Positions 50,869 to 59,230 of a stretch of DNA of 64,000 nt are shown here, in pieces. Origin of the DNA: Thermoguttaceae bacterium (GTDB lineage Bacteria; Planctomycetota; Planctomycetia; Pirellulales; Thermoguttaceae); contig JAGBDN010000106.1 of assembly GCA_017937485.1 (NCBI GenBank), positions 24,275 through 88,274 of the forward strand, written 5' to 3'. The position numbers were made by a program, and so were the translations under genes. Under the pieces are notes generated by a model. It ran no database searches and was not told the DNA's origin. It saw only the letters and a list, made by a program, of their open reading frames with translations. Every line of letters starts with the position of its first letter. Position 1 is the first letter of the stretch.

Positions 50869-51261
50869 ATGCCGCGCGCGCCTAAATGTCGTCGCGTCTG
50901 CTTGGAACCGAAATGCCGTCGTTTTGAAACGGCGGACGCGGATTTTTCAAACGAAAATCGCCGTTCGATAACGATCGACGTAACGGAATTTGAAGCGTTG
51001 CGTCTCGTCGATTACGTCGGTCTAACGCAAGAAGAAGCGGCGACGCAAATGAACGTCGCCCGAACGACGGTTCAACGACTGTACAAAAGCGCGCGCCGCA
51101 AACTCGCAACCTTTGTCGTCGAAGGCCTTTGCCTCGACGTTGAAGGCGGCTCTTACGAGCTTTGCGGGCGCGACCGCGAAACTTGTCGCAAGGAATGCCG
51201 TCGACGTTGCCCCAATCGCGCGGCGGAGAACGACGATTCGGAATCGCCGTCGAACGCCTAA
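50869..51261 (+). CDS. DUF134 family HTH regulator
   Basis: 130 aa with AAGGAG before the ATG, 51 nt after the fusion gene. 'MPRAPKCRRVCLEPKCRRF' and 'VTEFEALRLVDYVGLTQEEA' with 'ATQMNVARTTVQRLYKSARRK' are the DUF134 start and sigma-like HTH; 'EGGSYELC' is also conserved. A Cys-rich tail (CGRDRETCRKECRRRC) suggests metal or redox sensing. Co-transcribed with the sulfur-transfer gene, so it may report on its redox state. Confidence 0.85.
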   Translation: MPRAPKCRRVCLEPKCRRFETADADFSNENRRSITIDVTEFEALRLVDYVGLTQEEAATQMNVARTTVQRLYKSARRKLATFVVEGLCLDVEGGSYELCGRDRETCRKECRRRCPNRAAENDDSESPSNA

Positions 51262-51288
51262 AAGAAAAACATTTTTCAAAAAATCAAA

Positions 51289-51342
51289 CGCCGCGTCGTC
51301 GTTCGTCGCTTTTTTATTTGCAACCCGAACGACGACGCGACG
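51289..51342. terminator. 17-bp hairpin between convergent genes
   Basis: 51289-51305 pairs with 51326-51342 (one mismatch in 17), loop 20 nt and T-rich. It sits between the DUF134 gene and the convergent C_GCAxxG_C_C gene and could terminate both. Confidence 0.5.
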
Positions 51343-51361
51343 TTTCGAACGTTTAAGCGTT

Positions 51362-52033
51362 TCAAGCGTTTTTCGTCGCTTTCGCGGCCTTTTCGGCGAA
51401 ATGCGCGTTCAAAAGTTCGGCGGCTTTCACCATAATCGACGCCGTGTGGCGCTTGCAACGCTCGCCGACCAGCTTCTTTTGCTCGTCGGTCGCGGCTTTC
51501 ATCCAAGCGCCGCCCATCTCGCGACAAGTCAAGCCTTTAGCGACGACGCGCAAGAAGTTCGGCGCGTCGTCTTTTTCCGGAACGTACTCCGGAAGCGCGG
51601 TTTCTCGACCGTATTCGCCGAGCGCCGCCGCCAATTTGCAGACGTCCGCGTAATCGTCGAGAAAGCAGCTGAAGAACATAACGCCGCCCGCGACCGCGCC
51701 GCAAAGCTCCTTCAAACGCCCGAACCCGCCGCGAGCGCAACGGAACGCGACGAACGGACAAGAACGAGCGACCCGCGCCGCCTCCGCGTCGACCGATTCG
51801 ACCGCCGTCGCATACGCCAAGACGGCGCCCTTGAACGCGCCGTAAAGGCAGCCGCCCGCGTCGTAATTCTCGTAAACAAGTTTACCGACGAGGTTTACGT
51901 CGACCGGCGCAAACCGCCAAACCGCGTCTTTCGTCGCCGTTTCCTCCGCGTACCCGAGGTCGCTCAACACCGTTCCAAACGCGGCCAAGCCAAAACCGGT
52001 CGCCAACGCGTCGCGCCGAGTAATTTTCGTCAT
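51362..52033 (-). CDS. C_GCAxxG_C_C family redox protein, Tat signal
   Basis: 223 aa from the ATG at 52033. 'ITRRDALATGFGLAAFGTVL' is a twin-arginine signal. The mature protein has the family Cys set: 'YDAGGCLYGAFKGAVLAY', 'CPFVAFRCARGGFG', 'ELCGAVAGGVMFFSCFLDDY', plus later Cys residues (CREMGG, CKRH). The conserved Cys pattern points to a redox or metal-binding role. The canonical GCA triad is 'GCL' here, a deviation. It lies opposite the sulfur-relay genes and may be functionally linked. Confidence 0.7.
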   Translation of the reverse strand: MTKITRRDALATGFGLAAFGTVLSDLGYAEETATKDAVWRFAPVDVNLVGKLVYENYDAGGCLYGAFKGAVLAYATAVESVDAEAARVARSCPFVAFRCARGGFGRLKELCGAVAGGVMFFSCFLDDYADVCKLAAALGEYGRETALPEYVPEKDDAPNFLRVVAKGLTCREMGGAWMKAATDEQKKLVGERCKRHTASIMVKAAELLNAHFAEKAAKATKNA

Positions 52034-52351
52034 ATCAATCAATCTCCGTTGCATAATCAAATAATCAAAAACCGCCGTCGCGTCGCTTTCTTTTCGTCAA
52101 AAACGACGCGACGTTTTCTCCTTTTCTCCGTTTGCCATTATACGCCGTTTCAACGCTAACGCAACCCCGCCGCCGCAAGGTTCGGCGTCGCCCGCACTTC
52201 TCCGCAACGATTTTATCGATTTTCCCGAAAAAAACGCCGAAAAACGGGTTTTCGCGCCTATTCGCCCCCAAAAAAACTTGAAAACGGCGGCCTTTTGCGT
52301 AAAATAAATAAACGACCCAAACTTTAACGACGCTTTTCGGAGGTTTTCATA
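52034..52351. other. 318-nt divergent gap
   Basis: Contains the promoter of the MgtC-like gene (52278-52305). No gene seen; the left half is AT-rich and holds the leader of the C_GCAxxG_C_C gene. Confidence 0.4.
52278..52305 (+). promoter_or_regulatory. Promoter of MgtC/DUF4010 gene
   Basis: TTGAAA (52278-52283), a 16-nt spacer and TAAAAT (52300-52305). Confidence 0.55.
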
Positions 52352-53878
52352 ATGTTCTCCGCATTCCCTCTTTTCGCGACCGCGACCGCCGCCCTCGTCG
52401 CGGAGACCGCGCAATCGACGCCGTCCGTTCAAACGGTTTTCTCGCCGGAAATTGCGCAAATTTCGCAAATCCCCGAAATATCTCAAACGCGCTTAATCTT
52501 CCAACTCGCGCTCTCGCTCGGACTCGGTCTTCTCATCGGGCTCCAACGCGAAAGCGCGCGTTCCGGGTTCGGCGGCGTTCGCACTTTCCCGCTCATCGCC
52601 GTTTTTGGAACGCTCGGCGCCCTCGCGTCGACGCGATTCGGCGTTTGGATTTTGCCGTCCGGGCTCCTTTGCGTCGCGCTGATCGGAATCGCCGAACGCG
52701 CTTTTTCGTTGGCGCGACGTTGGATTCGCGCCGCGGAGATCAGCGCAAGTCGTTCCAATACAAACGCTTCCGAAAACGTTTCGTCGTCGGAACCGTCGCT
52801 TTCGTTATTTGCGACAAAAACAAACGAAATCAAAGACGCGTCCGAGAACGAGCCGCTTCCCCGTCGCGATTTCGGCGCGACGACGCTCGTCAGCGCGTTG
52901 GCGACTTATTGCGTCGGCGCGATTTTGGCGAATCCGGCTTGGACGCTCGTCGGACTCGAAGCGGGCGCGATCGTCGCGATTTTGCTCCAATTTAAGCGAA
53001 AACTACACGAGATTTCGGCCGCGCTCGGCGAAAACGACCTCAACGCGATTATGCAGTTCGCGCTCGTTTCCTTCGTCGTCTTGCCTATTTTGCCCAATCA
53101 GAATTTCGGGCCGTTCGGCGCGTTTAATCCTTTCGAGGCTTGGTTGACGGTCGCGCTGATTGTCGGGATGAGTTTGGCCGGTTACGTCGTGTATAAGTTT
53201 TACGGGGCTAACGCGGGCGTTCTCTTCGGCGGGTTCGTCGGCGGGGCGGTTTCGAGCGCGGCGACGACGACGAGTTACTCGAAAGCGGTCGCGACGGGAG
53301 CGACAAGCCGAGACGTCGCGGCGGTCGTTATTTTGTTGGCGTCGGCGACGCAAACGGTGCGCGCGCTGATTTTAGAAGCGTCCGTTTCGCAAGAATTCTT
53401 TTACCGTTGCGTCCCGGCGTCGGTCGTTTTTATCGCGGCGTCGGTCTTGCCCGCGCTTTGGATTTGGCGTCGAATCCGCCGCGACGCTCAGGCGTCCGGT
53501 TCGTCGAGCGGCGTTTCGGAACAGAAAAATCCGACGCAATGGAAGACGGCGCTAACTTTCGGCGCGCTTTACGTCGTCATTTTGTTCGCGATCAAAGCGT
53601 CGAACGCGCTTTTCGGCGACCTCGGCACGGTCGCGTCGGTCGCGATTTCCGGTCTCGTCGAGATGAACGCCGTCGCGCTCTCGGTCGCGAGGTTGGCGAC
53701 GACCGACCCGGCGACGATGCAAGACGGCTGGAAGTTGATTATGATCGCGTCGATTTTCAGTTACCTTTTCAAAATCGGCGTCGTTTTTTCGATCGGCGGC
53801 GCGCGCTTCGGTTGGAAAGTCGTCCCGCTCTTCGCGCTCCCCTGCGGCGTCGCGCTAGCGTCGGTTTTGTTGTTTTAA
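52352..53878 (+). CDS. MgtC/SapB-DUF4010 membrane protein
   Basis: 508 aa, CGGAGG before the ATG. N-terminal part: 'LALSLGLGLLIGLQRESARS' and 'GGVRTFPLIAVFGTLGALA' are the MgtC/SapB motif. A long polar loop (about 130-175) separates it from the DUF4010 region, which has 'NDLNAIMQFALVSFVVLPIL' and 'LFGGFVGGAVSSAATTTSYS'. About 11-12 transmembrane segments. The family is tied to magnesium stress in pathogens but its role here is unknown. Confidence 0.8.
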   Translation: MFSAFPLFATATAALVAETAQSTPSVQTVFSPEIAQISQIPEISQTRLIFQLALSLGLGLLIGLQRESARSGFGGVRTFPLIAVFGTLGALASTRFGVWILPSGLLCVALIGIAERAFSLARRWIRAAEISASRSNTNASENVSSSEPSLSLFATKTNEIKDASENEPLPRRDFGATTLVSALATYCVGAILANPAWTLVGLEAGAIVAILLQFKRKLHEISAALGENDLNAIMQFALVSFVVLPILPNQNFGPFGAFNPFEAWLTVALIVGMSLAGYVVYKFYGANAGVLFGGFVGGAVSSAATTTSYSKAVATGATSRDVAAVVILLASATQTVRALILEASVSQEFFYRCVPASVVFIAASVLPALWIWRRIRRDAQASGSSSGVSEQKNPTQWKTALTFGALYVVILFAIKASNALFGDLGTVASVAISGLVEMNAVALSVARLATTDPATMQDGWKLIMIASIFSYLFKIGVVFSIGGARFGWKVVPLFALPCGVALASVLLF

Positions 53879-54185
53879 CGCAACGCTTTTATTATCAATC
53901 GTTAAAAACGCCGAACCGCGTTCGACCTTTCCTCGGTCGACGCGACGTTCCGCCTTGTCTTCAGCTAAATATTTTCTCTTCGGAAGCACTTCCGTCGCGA
54001 CGCCGTCTGGCAAGCTCTGCCCGGCGCCGAAACGAACTTAATGCTTCCTAACCGTTTTTTACCGTATCGCGCAAGCGTTTTGGCTGAAACTCGTTCCAAC
54101 GTCGGCGCCGTTTGTGAACCAGCGCCGCGAGTTCGGCTAATAATTGTCCCGCTCGTTATAATTCTCCGCAGGCGAGACTTTATTT
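53879..54185. other. 307-nt gap, nothing seen
   Basis: No gene, repeat or clear hairpin. A 79-codon frame (54041-54280) overlaps the 3' end of the next gene antisense and is dismissed. Confidence 0.3.
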
Positions 54186-55289
54186 TTACCTTGACGGAGC
54201 GCTACGCCAATGGCCTCTTACGTGCGTTCCGTCTTTACGAGTATATGGACGAACCCAAACTTTACCGCCCGACGAACTAGACGTAGAAGAAGTTGAGCCG
54301 CTTGAATACGTATATGTCGGCGCTAGATTATTGCTTTGATAACCATAGGAAGGAGATACGTTTCTTTTCCCACGATTGGCGCCTGCAAATTTCTGTTGCG
54401 TGTTAATCGAATTTTGAATTACAGCGTTTTGCATCGCAATACGCGACTCGTTACGCATGTAAGCCCGCGCCGCTCGTTCCGCGTTACGATCTATTTTTAG
54501 ATTATACTCATATTCTTTTAATTCTTGATTTCGAACATATCGAGCGTGCTGAGCCACTTTAGATTTTACGTGCGCCTCTTTTTTCTTTCCGGCGTATTTG
54601 CTCGAAAAAATAACGTTTTCGCTCAAATTATAAAAATTCTCGTCCGTATCGCGCGTATCTAACTCGGACCAAGCGACCCACTTTTGTTCCGCCGGTTCGC
54701 ATGCGACAATAATGTATTCGTCTACTTTCGATTCGCTAAAAATGTACTCAACTTCTTCATTAAAATAAATATGAAACAAATTTTCATAACGCTCCTTTAG
54801 CCCTTCAGAAGCGCACACATATACGAACGGTTTCGCTTTTTCGTCGATTTTTGCCGCGTCTACGTCTTCGCAAGTCGTTACTATCGTAGCATTTTGCAAA
54901 TGCTTTATAGCAAGATAACGAGCGTAAACTTTTGTTTTTTCAAAAACATAATCGCTTTCGTTCTCAAGCCCCGTAAAAAGTTCAACCGTTTCTTTCAAGT
55001 CTATTTTGCGTTCCTTCATTATGTAAAACGCAAAAATTTCTTGGTTGCTTGTCAAAGCATTTTTAACAACGTTAGGCTCGGTTTCTAAGCGCTTGCTAGA
55101 AACAGCATCGTTGAAATCGCTTTTGAATTTTCGATACTCGTCGGCGTATTTCGACGGCAATATGCCCATTTCCAGCCATAGCTCTTCGCTTTTAGTCAAC
55201 GCGTCCCATTGCGCCGCAACGGGGGTTACGCACGCCAACAAGGCAAACATAACCTGCGCCCAAATCTTTAATTTTCGCACCGCCAACAT
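54186..55289 (-). CDS. Secreted hypothetical protein with C-terminal basic module
   Basis: 367 aa behind AGGAG. Signal peptide (residues 1-26, VMFALLACVTPVAAQ). Residues 30-250 are a charged mixed alpha/beta region, then a helix rich in Arg and Asn. A Ser-rich linker (SSGSTSSTSSSSGG) leads to 'VWVRPYTRKDGTHVRGHWRS', a short module that occurs at the C-terminus of many secreted bacterial proteins. The gene is AT-rich with codons unlike its neighbours, a sign of acquisition. No function assigned. Confidence 0.6.
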   Translation of the reverse strand: MLAVRKLKIWAQVMFALLACVTPVAAQWDALTKSEELWLEMGILPSKYADEYRKFKSDFNDAVSSKRLETEPNVVKNALTSNQEIFAFYIMKERKIDLKETVELFTGLENESDYVFEKTKVYARYLAIKHLQNATIVTTCEDVDAAKIDEKAKPFVYVCASEGLKERYENLFHIYFNEEVEYIFSESKVDEYIIVACEPAEQKWVAWSELDTRDTDENFYNLSENVIFSSKYAGKKKEAHVKSKVAQHARYVRNQELKEYEYNLKIDRNAERAARAYMRNESRIAMQNAVIQNSINTQQKFAGANRGKRNVSPSYGYQSNNLAPTYTYSSGSTSSTSSSSGGKVWVRPYTRKDGTHVRGHWRSAPSR

Positions 55290-55596
55290 ACGCGTCTCCT
55301 AGCTATTGCTTCATTCCTTATTCGCCGTTAAGAACAATTGAATTTTAAACATTATAACGCCTAATCTCTCTTCCGCAAGAGAACGTAGGACGCCAGGCGT
55401 CCCGCCTTAACGAAAATTTTCAAATTTTTTCGAAATTTTACCGAAAGCGGGCGCCGAAAGCGTCGGCGACGGTCGGCGGCGCAATATCCGAAGCGCGCGA
55501 ACCTTAGAGACGTTCCACCGCCGAGCCTTCAACGCAAAAACGCGGCGCCGCTCGCTCGAAAAGTCGCCTTCTCGAACGAACGACGCCGCGTCGTTT
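55290..55596. other. 307-nt gap with a nested hairpin
   Basis: Holds a hairpin at 55537-55592 that is the probable terminator of the trpB transcript. The rest has no recognisable feature. Confidence 0.4.
55537..55592 (-). terminator. Long terminator downstream of trpB
   Basis: On the minus strand an outer stem ACGCGGCG / CGCCGCGT encloses an inner stem GTTCGTTCGA / TCGAGCGAGC (two G-U pairs); a T run follows. About 18 base pairs in all. Confidence 0.6.
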
Positions 55597-55725
55597 TTAA
55601 CGGGCGGTTCGGCGTTTGTCGCGCCGCCCTTCCCTTTGATTCGCGGTCAAAATTGCGCTCGCCTCTTTGTCGGTTTCGCGGCGAAAGTTATGTTCGCTCA
55701 AAAAACCGACGGGCGTTTGCGACAT
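55597..55725 (-). CDS. Possible 42-aa protein between trpB and its terminator
   Basis: ATG at 55725, stop TAA at 55597, starting 15 nt past the trpB stop and ending just before the terminator. The peptide starts MSQTPVGFLSEHNFRRETDK and ends in a basic tail (EGRRDKRRTAR). Codon use resembles the local genes. No recognised family and only a weak ribosome binding site, so it is a candidate rather than a sure gene. Confidence 0.35.
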   Translation of the reverse strand: MSQTPVGFLSEHNFRRETDKEASAILTANQREGRRDKRRTAR

Positions 55726-55740
55726 TTCTAACCGCTTATT

Positions 55741-56991
55741 TTAAAAGCGTTTTCCTTCCGCGGCGCGCTTCGCGAGGAACTCGTCGCCGAAGCCGAATTT
55801 TTCGACGACGAAATCGACGTCCTTGTCGCCGCGACCGCTGCAACACGCCAAAATCGTCTTGCCGCGATGTTCCTTCGCGTACTTCATCGCGAACGCGACC
55901 GCGTGCGAGCTTTCGAGCGCCGGAATAATCCCTTCCGAACGCGACAAGCGGTAAAACGCTTCGACCGCGTCTTCGTCGCCGATCGCTTCGTAACGCGTTC
56001 TTCCGACGGAGTTTAGGAACGCGTGTTCCGGGCCGACCGCCGGATAGTCGAGACCGCTGGCGATCGAGTAAACCGGCGCCGGTTCGCCTTGCTCGTCTTT
56101 CAGCATAATGCTTTCGAAACCGTGCATCACGCCCTTAGAGCCGTAAGTCGTGGACGCGGCGTGGTTTCCGAGTTCCGGGCCGAGTCCGAGCGGCTCGATT
56201 CCGACGATTTCGCACGAGTCTTCGAGGAACGCCGAGAACATGCCGATCGAGTTGCTTCCGCCGCCGACGCAGGCGCAGACGACGTCCGGGCCGAAACCGT
56301 TCGCTTCGATGAATTGGTCGCGCGCCTCGAAGCCGACGCACGCTTGGAAATCGCGCACCATCATCGGGAACGGGTGCGGCCCGAGCGCGGAACCGATGCA
56401 GTAAATCGAGTCTTTATAATTCTTTGCGTAAGACTCGAACGCGGAGTCGACCGCCTCTTTCAGCGTTTTCAAGCCGTGCGTTACCGGAACGACGTTCGCG
56501 CCTAAAATCTTCATTCGCGCGACGTTCGGCGCTTGTTTCGCAATGTCGACTTCGCCCATGTGAATTTCGCATTCGAGGCCGAAATACGCCGCCGCGGTCG
56601 CGAGCGCGACGCCGTGTTGCCCGGCGCCGGTTTCCGCGATTAAACGCTTTTTGCCCATATACTTAGCGAGCAAGCCTTCGCCCATGCAGTGGTTCAGCTT
56701 GTGCGCGCCGGAGTGGTTCAGGTCTTCGCGCTTCAGGTAGATTTGGCACGAGCCGTCGCCAAGTTCGCGCGACAGGTTTTCGCAGTGCGTTACCGGCGTC
56801 GGACGGCCTTGGAAGTCGCGGCGAATGCGGCGCAGTTCCGCGATGAAGCGTTGCGACAGGCAGATCGTGCGGTACGCTTGCGTCGTTTCGTCGAACGCTT
56901 TTTGGAGTTCCGGCGGAAGGTACGAGCCGCCAAATTCGCCGAAACGTCCGTTTTCGTCCGGGTAGTTTTTCAGGTAATCGCGAAAGTTCAT
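55741..56991 (-). CDS. trpB: Tryptophan synthase beta chain
   Basis: 416 aa, start behind GAGG. PLP lysine Lys98 in '[10 protein letters not shown]' (the family usually has HTGAHK), '[20 protein letters not shown]' and the phosphate-binding '[11 protein letters not shown]'. 'ESSHAVAFA' near the C-terminus also fits TrpB1. It condenses indole with serine. There is no trpA or other trp gene next to it, so the operon has been split in this genome. Confidence 0.95.
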   Translation of the reverse strand: MNFRDYLKNYPDENGRFGEFGGSYLPPELQKAFDETTQAYRTICLSQRFIAELRRIRRDFQGRPTPVTHCENLSRELGDGSCQIYLKREDLNHSGAHKLNHCMGEGLLAKYMGKKRLIAETGAGQHGVALATAAAYFGLECEIHMGEVDIAKQAPNVARMKILGANVVPVTHGLKTLKEAVDSAFESYAKNYKDSIYCIGSALGPHPFPMMVRDFQACVGFEARDQFIEANGFGPDVVCACVGGGSNSIGMFSAFLEDSCEIVGIEPLGLGPELGNHAASTTYGSKGVMHGFESIMLKDEQGEPAPVYSIASGLDYPAVGPEHAFLNSVGRTRYEAIGDEDAVEAFYRLSRSEGIIPALESSHAVAFAMKYAKEHRGKTILACCSGRGDKDVDFVVEKFGFGDEFLAKRAAEGKRF

Positions 56992-57632
56992 CTTCTTTTC
57001 CTCGTTCGCTAAACGTTGATATTATTGATTTTAATTCGTTTCAAAAGTCGGGTTCGTTCTCAAAACGACAAAACATCGTTAAACGTCGGTTATAGGACGC
57101 GAACGCCGGATTTCGTCAAAAAGAAGTCGATTTTTCGCCGCCGCTCTTTTGTCGCTCGCCGCGACGCAAGGAAAATCGGCGTTTTCCGTTTTAACATTTG
57201 CTTAAAGAAATATCGACGCAATTTGGACCGACGGACGCTCGCGATTCTCGAACGCCGCCGCCCTTGCAAGAGCTAACGGTTCAAGAACGCTTCACTTGGA
57301 GCGACGCCAAGAACGCCAGTAAAATTGTCGATAAATGCAAATCATCGTTAGATTTTCGCTCAAAATCGCGACGGAAAACGCAAAAACCGAACCGTTCGGC
57401 CGCCGACGTCTCCCGTTCGCTTCTAGAATTAAAGTTTAATCGCGCCGAGTAAAATTGCAAGCCCCCCCGACGCGATTTTGCGAATTTTTCAAAGATTTTC
57501 GCGAAATTTTTCTCGCCGGCGTCCCCAACGTCGGAAACGACGCCAGCTAACCCGTTTGACGCCGCCGTTTAGAACAACTCGCCGTCGACGCCGCCGCTCC
57601 GCCAAGACGCGCGGCCTTGTCGCCTTTCACCG
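56992..57632. other. 641-nt gap without a supportable gene
   Basis: Short open frames at 57016-57276 and 57198-57452 lack plausible start context and protein character. The segment is mixed AT/GC and shows no hairpin or repeat I can support. Confidence 0.35.
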
Positions 57633-58415
57633 TTACGAACGGACTTTACGTTCGACGTTCGGGTCGGTCGCGACGGAGCGGATAAAGTCCATCGCGGCGG
57701 CGCGCTCCGCTTGCTCGCTCTCCGAAAGCGCGGCGAACTCGGTTTCCATAAAAGTAAGGAAATCGGCGTAAGTCGTAAAAGGCGACAACTTGTCTCCTCG
57801 TCGTTCCCTCGTCGCGTCGCCGCGGAAAGCGGCGCGAGCGTTGGTCTTGACGTAATCCCTTGTATCGGCGAAGGTTCCGACGCCGGTTTCGTTCCAAGCC
57901 TCCAAGACGATTTGTTCTTTCGAGTAGGAACGCGAAATAATTTTTTTCGCCTTGTCGATCCAAGCGTCGAACGCCTCGCGCTTTTGCCCGCGTTTGTAAG
58001 CGAGCCGCGCCCAATCGTCGGAATCGTAATAATAGCGGCCTTGACGCCGCTTTTGATATTCCGCCGCGCGATCGAAATCGCCGGTCGCTTCGTAAGCCTG
58101 CGCCAACATATAGTCGGCTTGATCCGCTCCGATCGACCCGCGCCGTTCGATTCGCTTCGCCAATTCGACCGCTTTGCTTCCGTTCCCGACGCGCATCGCG
58201 AAACTGTACGCGTTGCAGTCCGCCTTAGACGCCAAATTTTGCTTCACATTATAACCGACAATAAGGACGCCGAGCCCCAAAAGAGCAAGACAAACGACGA
58301 CGCCCCTATAAACGACGCGAAACGCCGTTCGCGCGCCGGACTTCCGAGCGTTTTTCGGTTCGTCGGTCGGAGTCGGGCCAAGCGTTTTTTCCGAAAATTC
58401 GTTTTTCCGTTGCAT
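57633..58415 (-). CDS. Membrane-anchored TPR-like protein
   Basis: 260 aa with AAAAGGAAAAG upstream. A polar N-terminus, then one transmembrane helix (about 35-57, VVYRGVVVCLALLGLGVLIV). After it, tetratricopeptide-like helix pairs: 'CNAYSFAMRVGNGSKAVELA', 'ADYMLAQAYEATGDFDRAAE' and 'WARLAYKRGQKREAFDAWID'. The C-terminus is acidic and helical. Probably a periplasmic scaffold; partners unknown. Confidence 0.6.
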   Translation of the reverse strand: MQRKNEFSEKTLGPTPTDEPKNARKSGARTAFRVVYRGVVVCLALLGLGVLIVGYNVKQNLASKADCNAYSFAMRVGNGSKAVELAKRIERRGSIGADQADYMLAQAYEATGDFDRAAEYQKRRQGRYYYDSDDWARLAYKRGQKREAFDAWIDKAKKIISRSYSKEQIVLEAWNETGVGTFADTRDYVKTNARAAFRGDATRERRGDKLSPFTTYADFLTFMETEFAALSESEQAERAAAMDFIRSVATDPNVERKVRS

Positions 58416-58718
58416 AATTCTTTTCCTTTTTAATAGGCTTAAATCTTGTATTATCGACGATTCCCTCTATTGTCGTCCTTTCAAGCGACCAAAACGCAAC
58501 GCGAGCCCCGTCGAAACGGCGCGTTCTGAACGAAAAGAATAAAAAGAGCGGCGAACGTTCCCGCTTCTTTGTTTCTTATTGTAGCAGAACGACAAAACGT
58601 CGTCAAGAAAATTTTGAGAAAAAATCGAAAAAAAATCGAACGCCGCCCAAGAAACGACGCTCGACTTCCCCCTCTTCCCCGCGTCGCCGGCGCCGCCTAA
58701 ACAGTTTTGCGTCAATCG
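58416..58718. other. 303-nt gap, nothing seen
   Basis: AT-rich upstream part with a basic low-complexity frame of no coding character; contains no repeat or clear terminator. Confidence 0.3.
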
Positions 58719-58808
58719 TTAGCGCGTCCAATCGACGCCGTCTTCCGCGCCGGAAACCAACGCCGAAAGAATCGCTCCCAAACTAAGCGCGATAAGCAAA
58801 ATTTCCAT
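58719..58808 (-). CDS. Possible 29-aa membrane peptide
   Basis: ATG at 58808, preceded by AAAGGGAAG with good spacing, and TAA at 58719. The peptide MEILLIALSLGAILSALVSG continues with a short acidic tail. It is a hydrophobic helix too short for standard gene finders. It resembles small membrane peptides or toxins, but identity is unknown. Confidence 0.4.
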   Translation of the reverse strand: MEILLIALSLGAILSALVSGAEDGVDWTR

Positions 58809-58944
58809 CGTCTTCCCTTTAAACCAATCAACCGCGTTTAAATTTCGCCGCCCTTTCGCGTCCGCGACGTCGAGGCGTCTTCGATTTCCGCCCTTAAGAG
58901 TCGCCGTCGGGAAAATGTTACGCCTAAAATTTCGAAAAAAGTCA

Positions 58945-58995
58945 AAAAAAAGAAAAAGCGCGCCCCGACCGTTAAGACCGAAACGCGTTTCGTCG
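58945..58995 (-). repeat. Degenerate terminator repeat
   Basis: Same flanks as the repeat at 59079-59129 (A-rich block, then CGCGCCCCGACCGTT, then CGAARCGCGTTT), but the inner stem is broken (CGACC against AGACCG). Confidence 0.55.
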
Positions 58996-59078
58996 AAAAG
59001 CGGAAAAGTCGCAAAGCTCCCGAATACGAACCTTCGCTCGAAAACCGCGACGTCGGACGCCGCCCGTCGCCCAAGTCA

Positions 59079-59129
59079 AAAAAAAGAAAAAACGCGCCCC
59101 GACCGTTTGAGGTCGAAGCGCGTTTTGTT
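59079..59129 (-). terminator. Rho-independent terminator of the DUF1080 gene
   Basis: On the minus strand ACGCGC.. / ..GCGCGT with inner stem CGACC / GGTCG and a 6-nt loop, followed by TTTTTTCTTTTTTTT. A second, imperfect copy lies 134 bp further downstream. Confidence 0.75.
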
Positions 59130-59230
59130 AGAACTTTGTTATCGTAAAGCTAACGATTAGAGCCTTTAACGAGAACGTCCGCCTAGGATAGCGACAGAAC
59201 GCCGTTCGTTTGCAATCGTAAAACTCGCGA

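Larger units (their letters stand above)
58809..59230. other. 422-nt gap with tandem repeat terminators
   Basis: Contains two related 50-bp elements (58945-58995 and 59079-59129) downstream of the DUF1080 gene. No coding sequence. Confidence 0.5.

Noticed and set aside
54041..54280. 79-codon frame at the 3' edge of the secreted unknown
   Set aside because: It is antisense to the C-terminal part of a better gene and has no ribosome binding site.
57198..57452. 84-codon frame in the trpB upstream gap
   Set aside because: TTG start without a ribosome binding site and no protein-like pattern.
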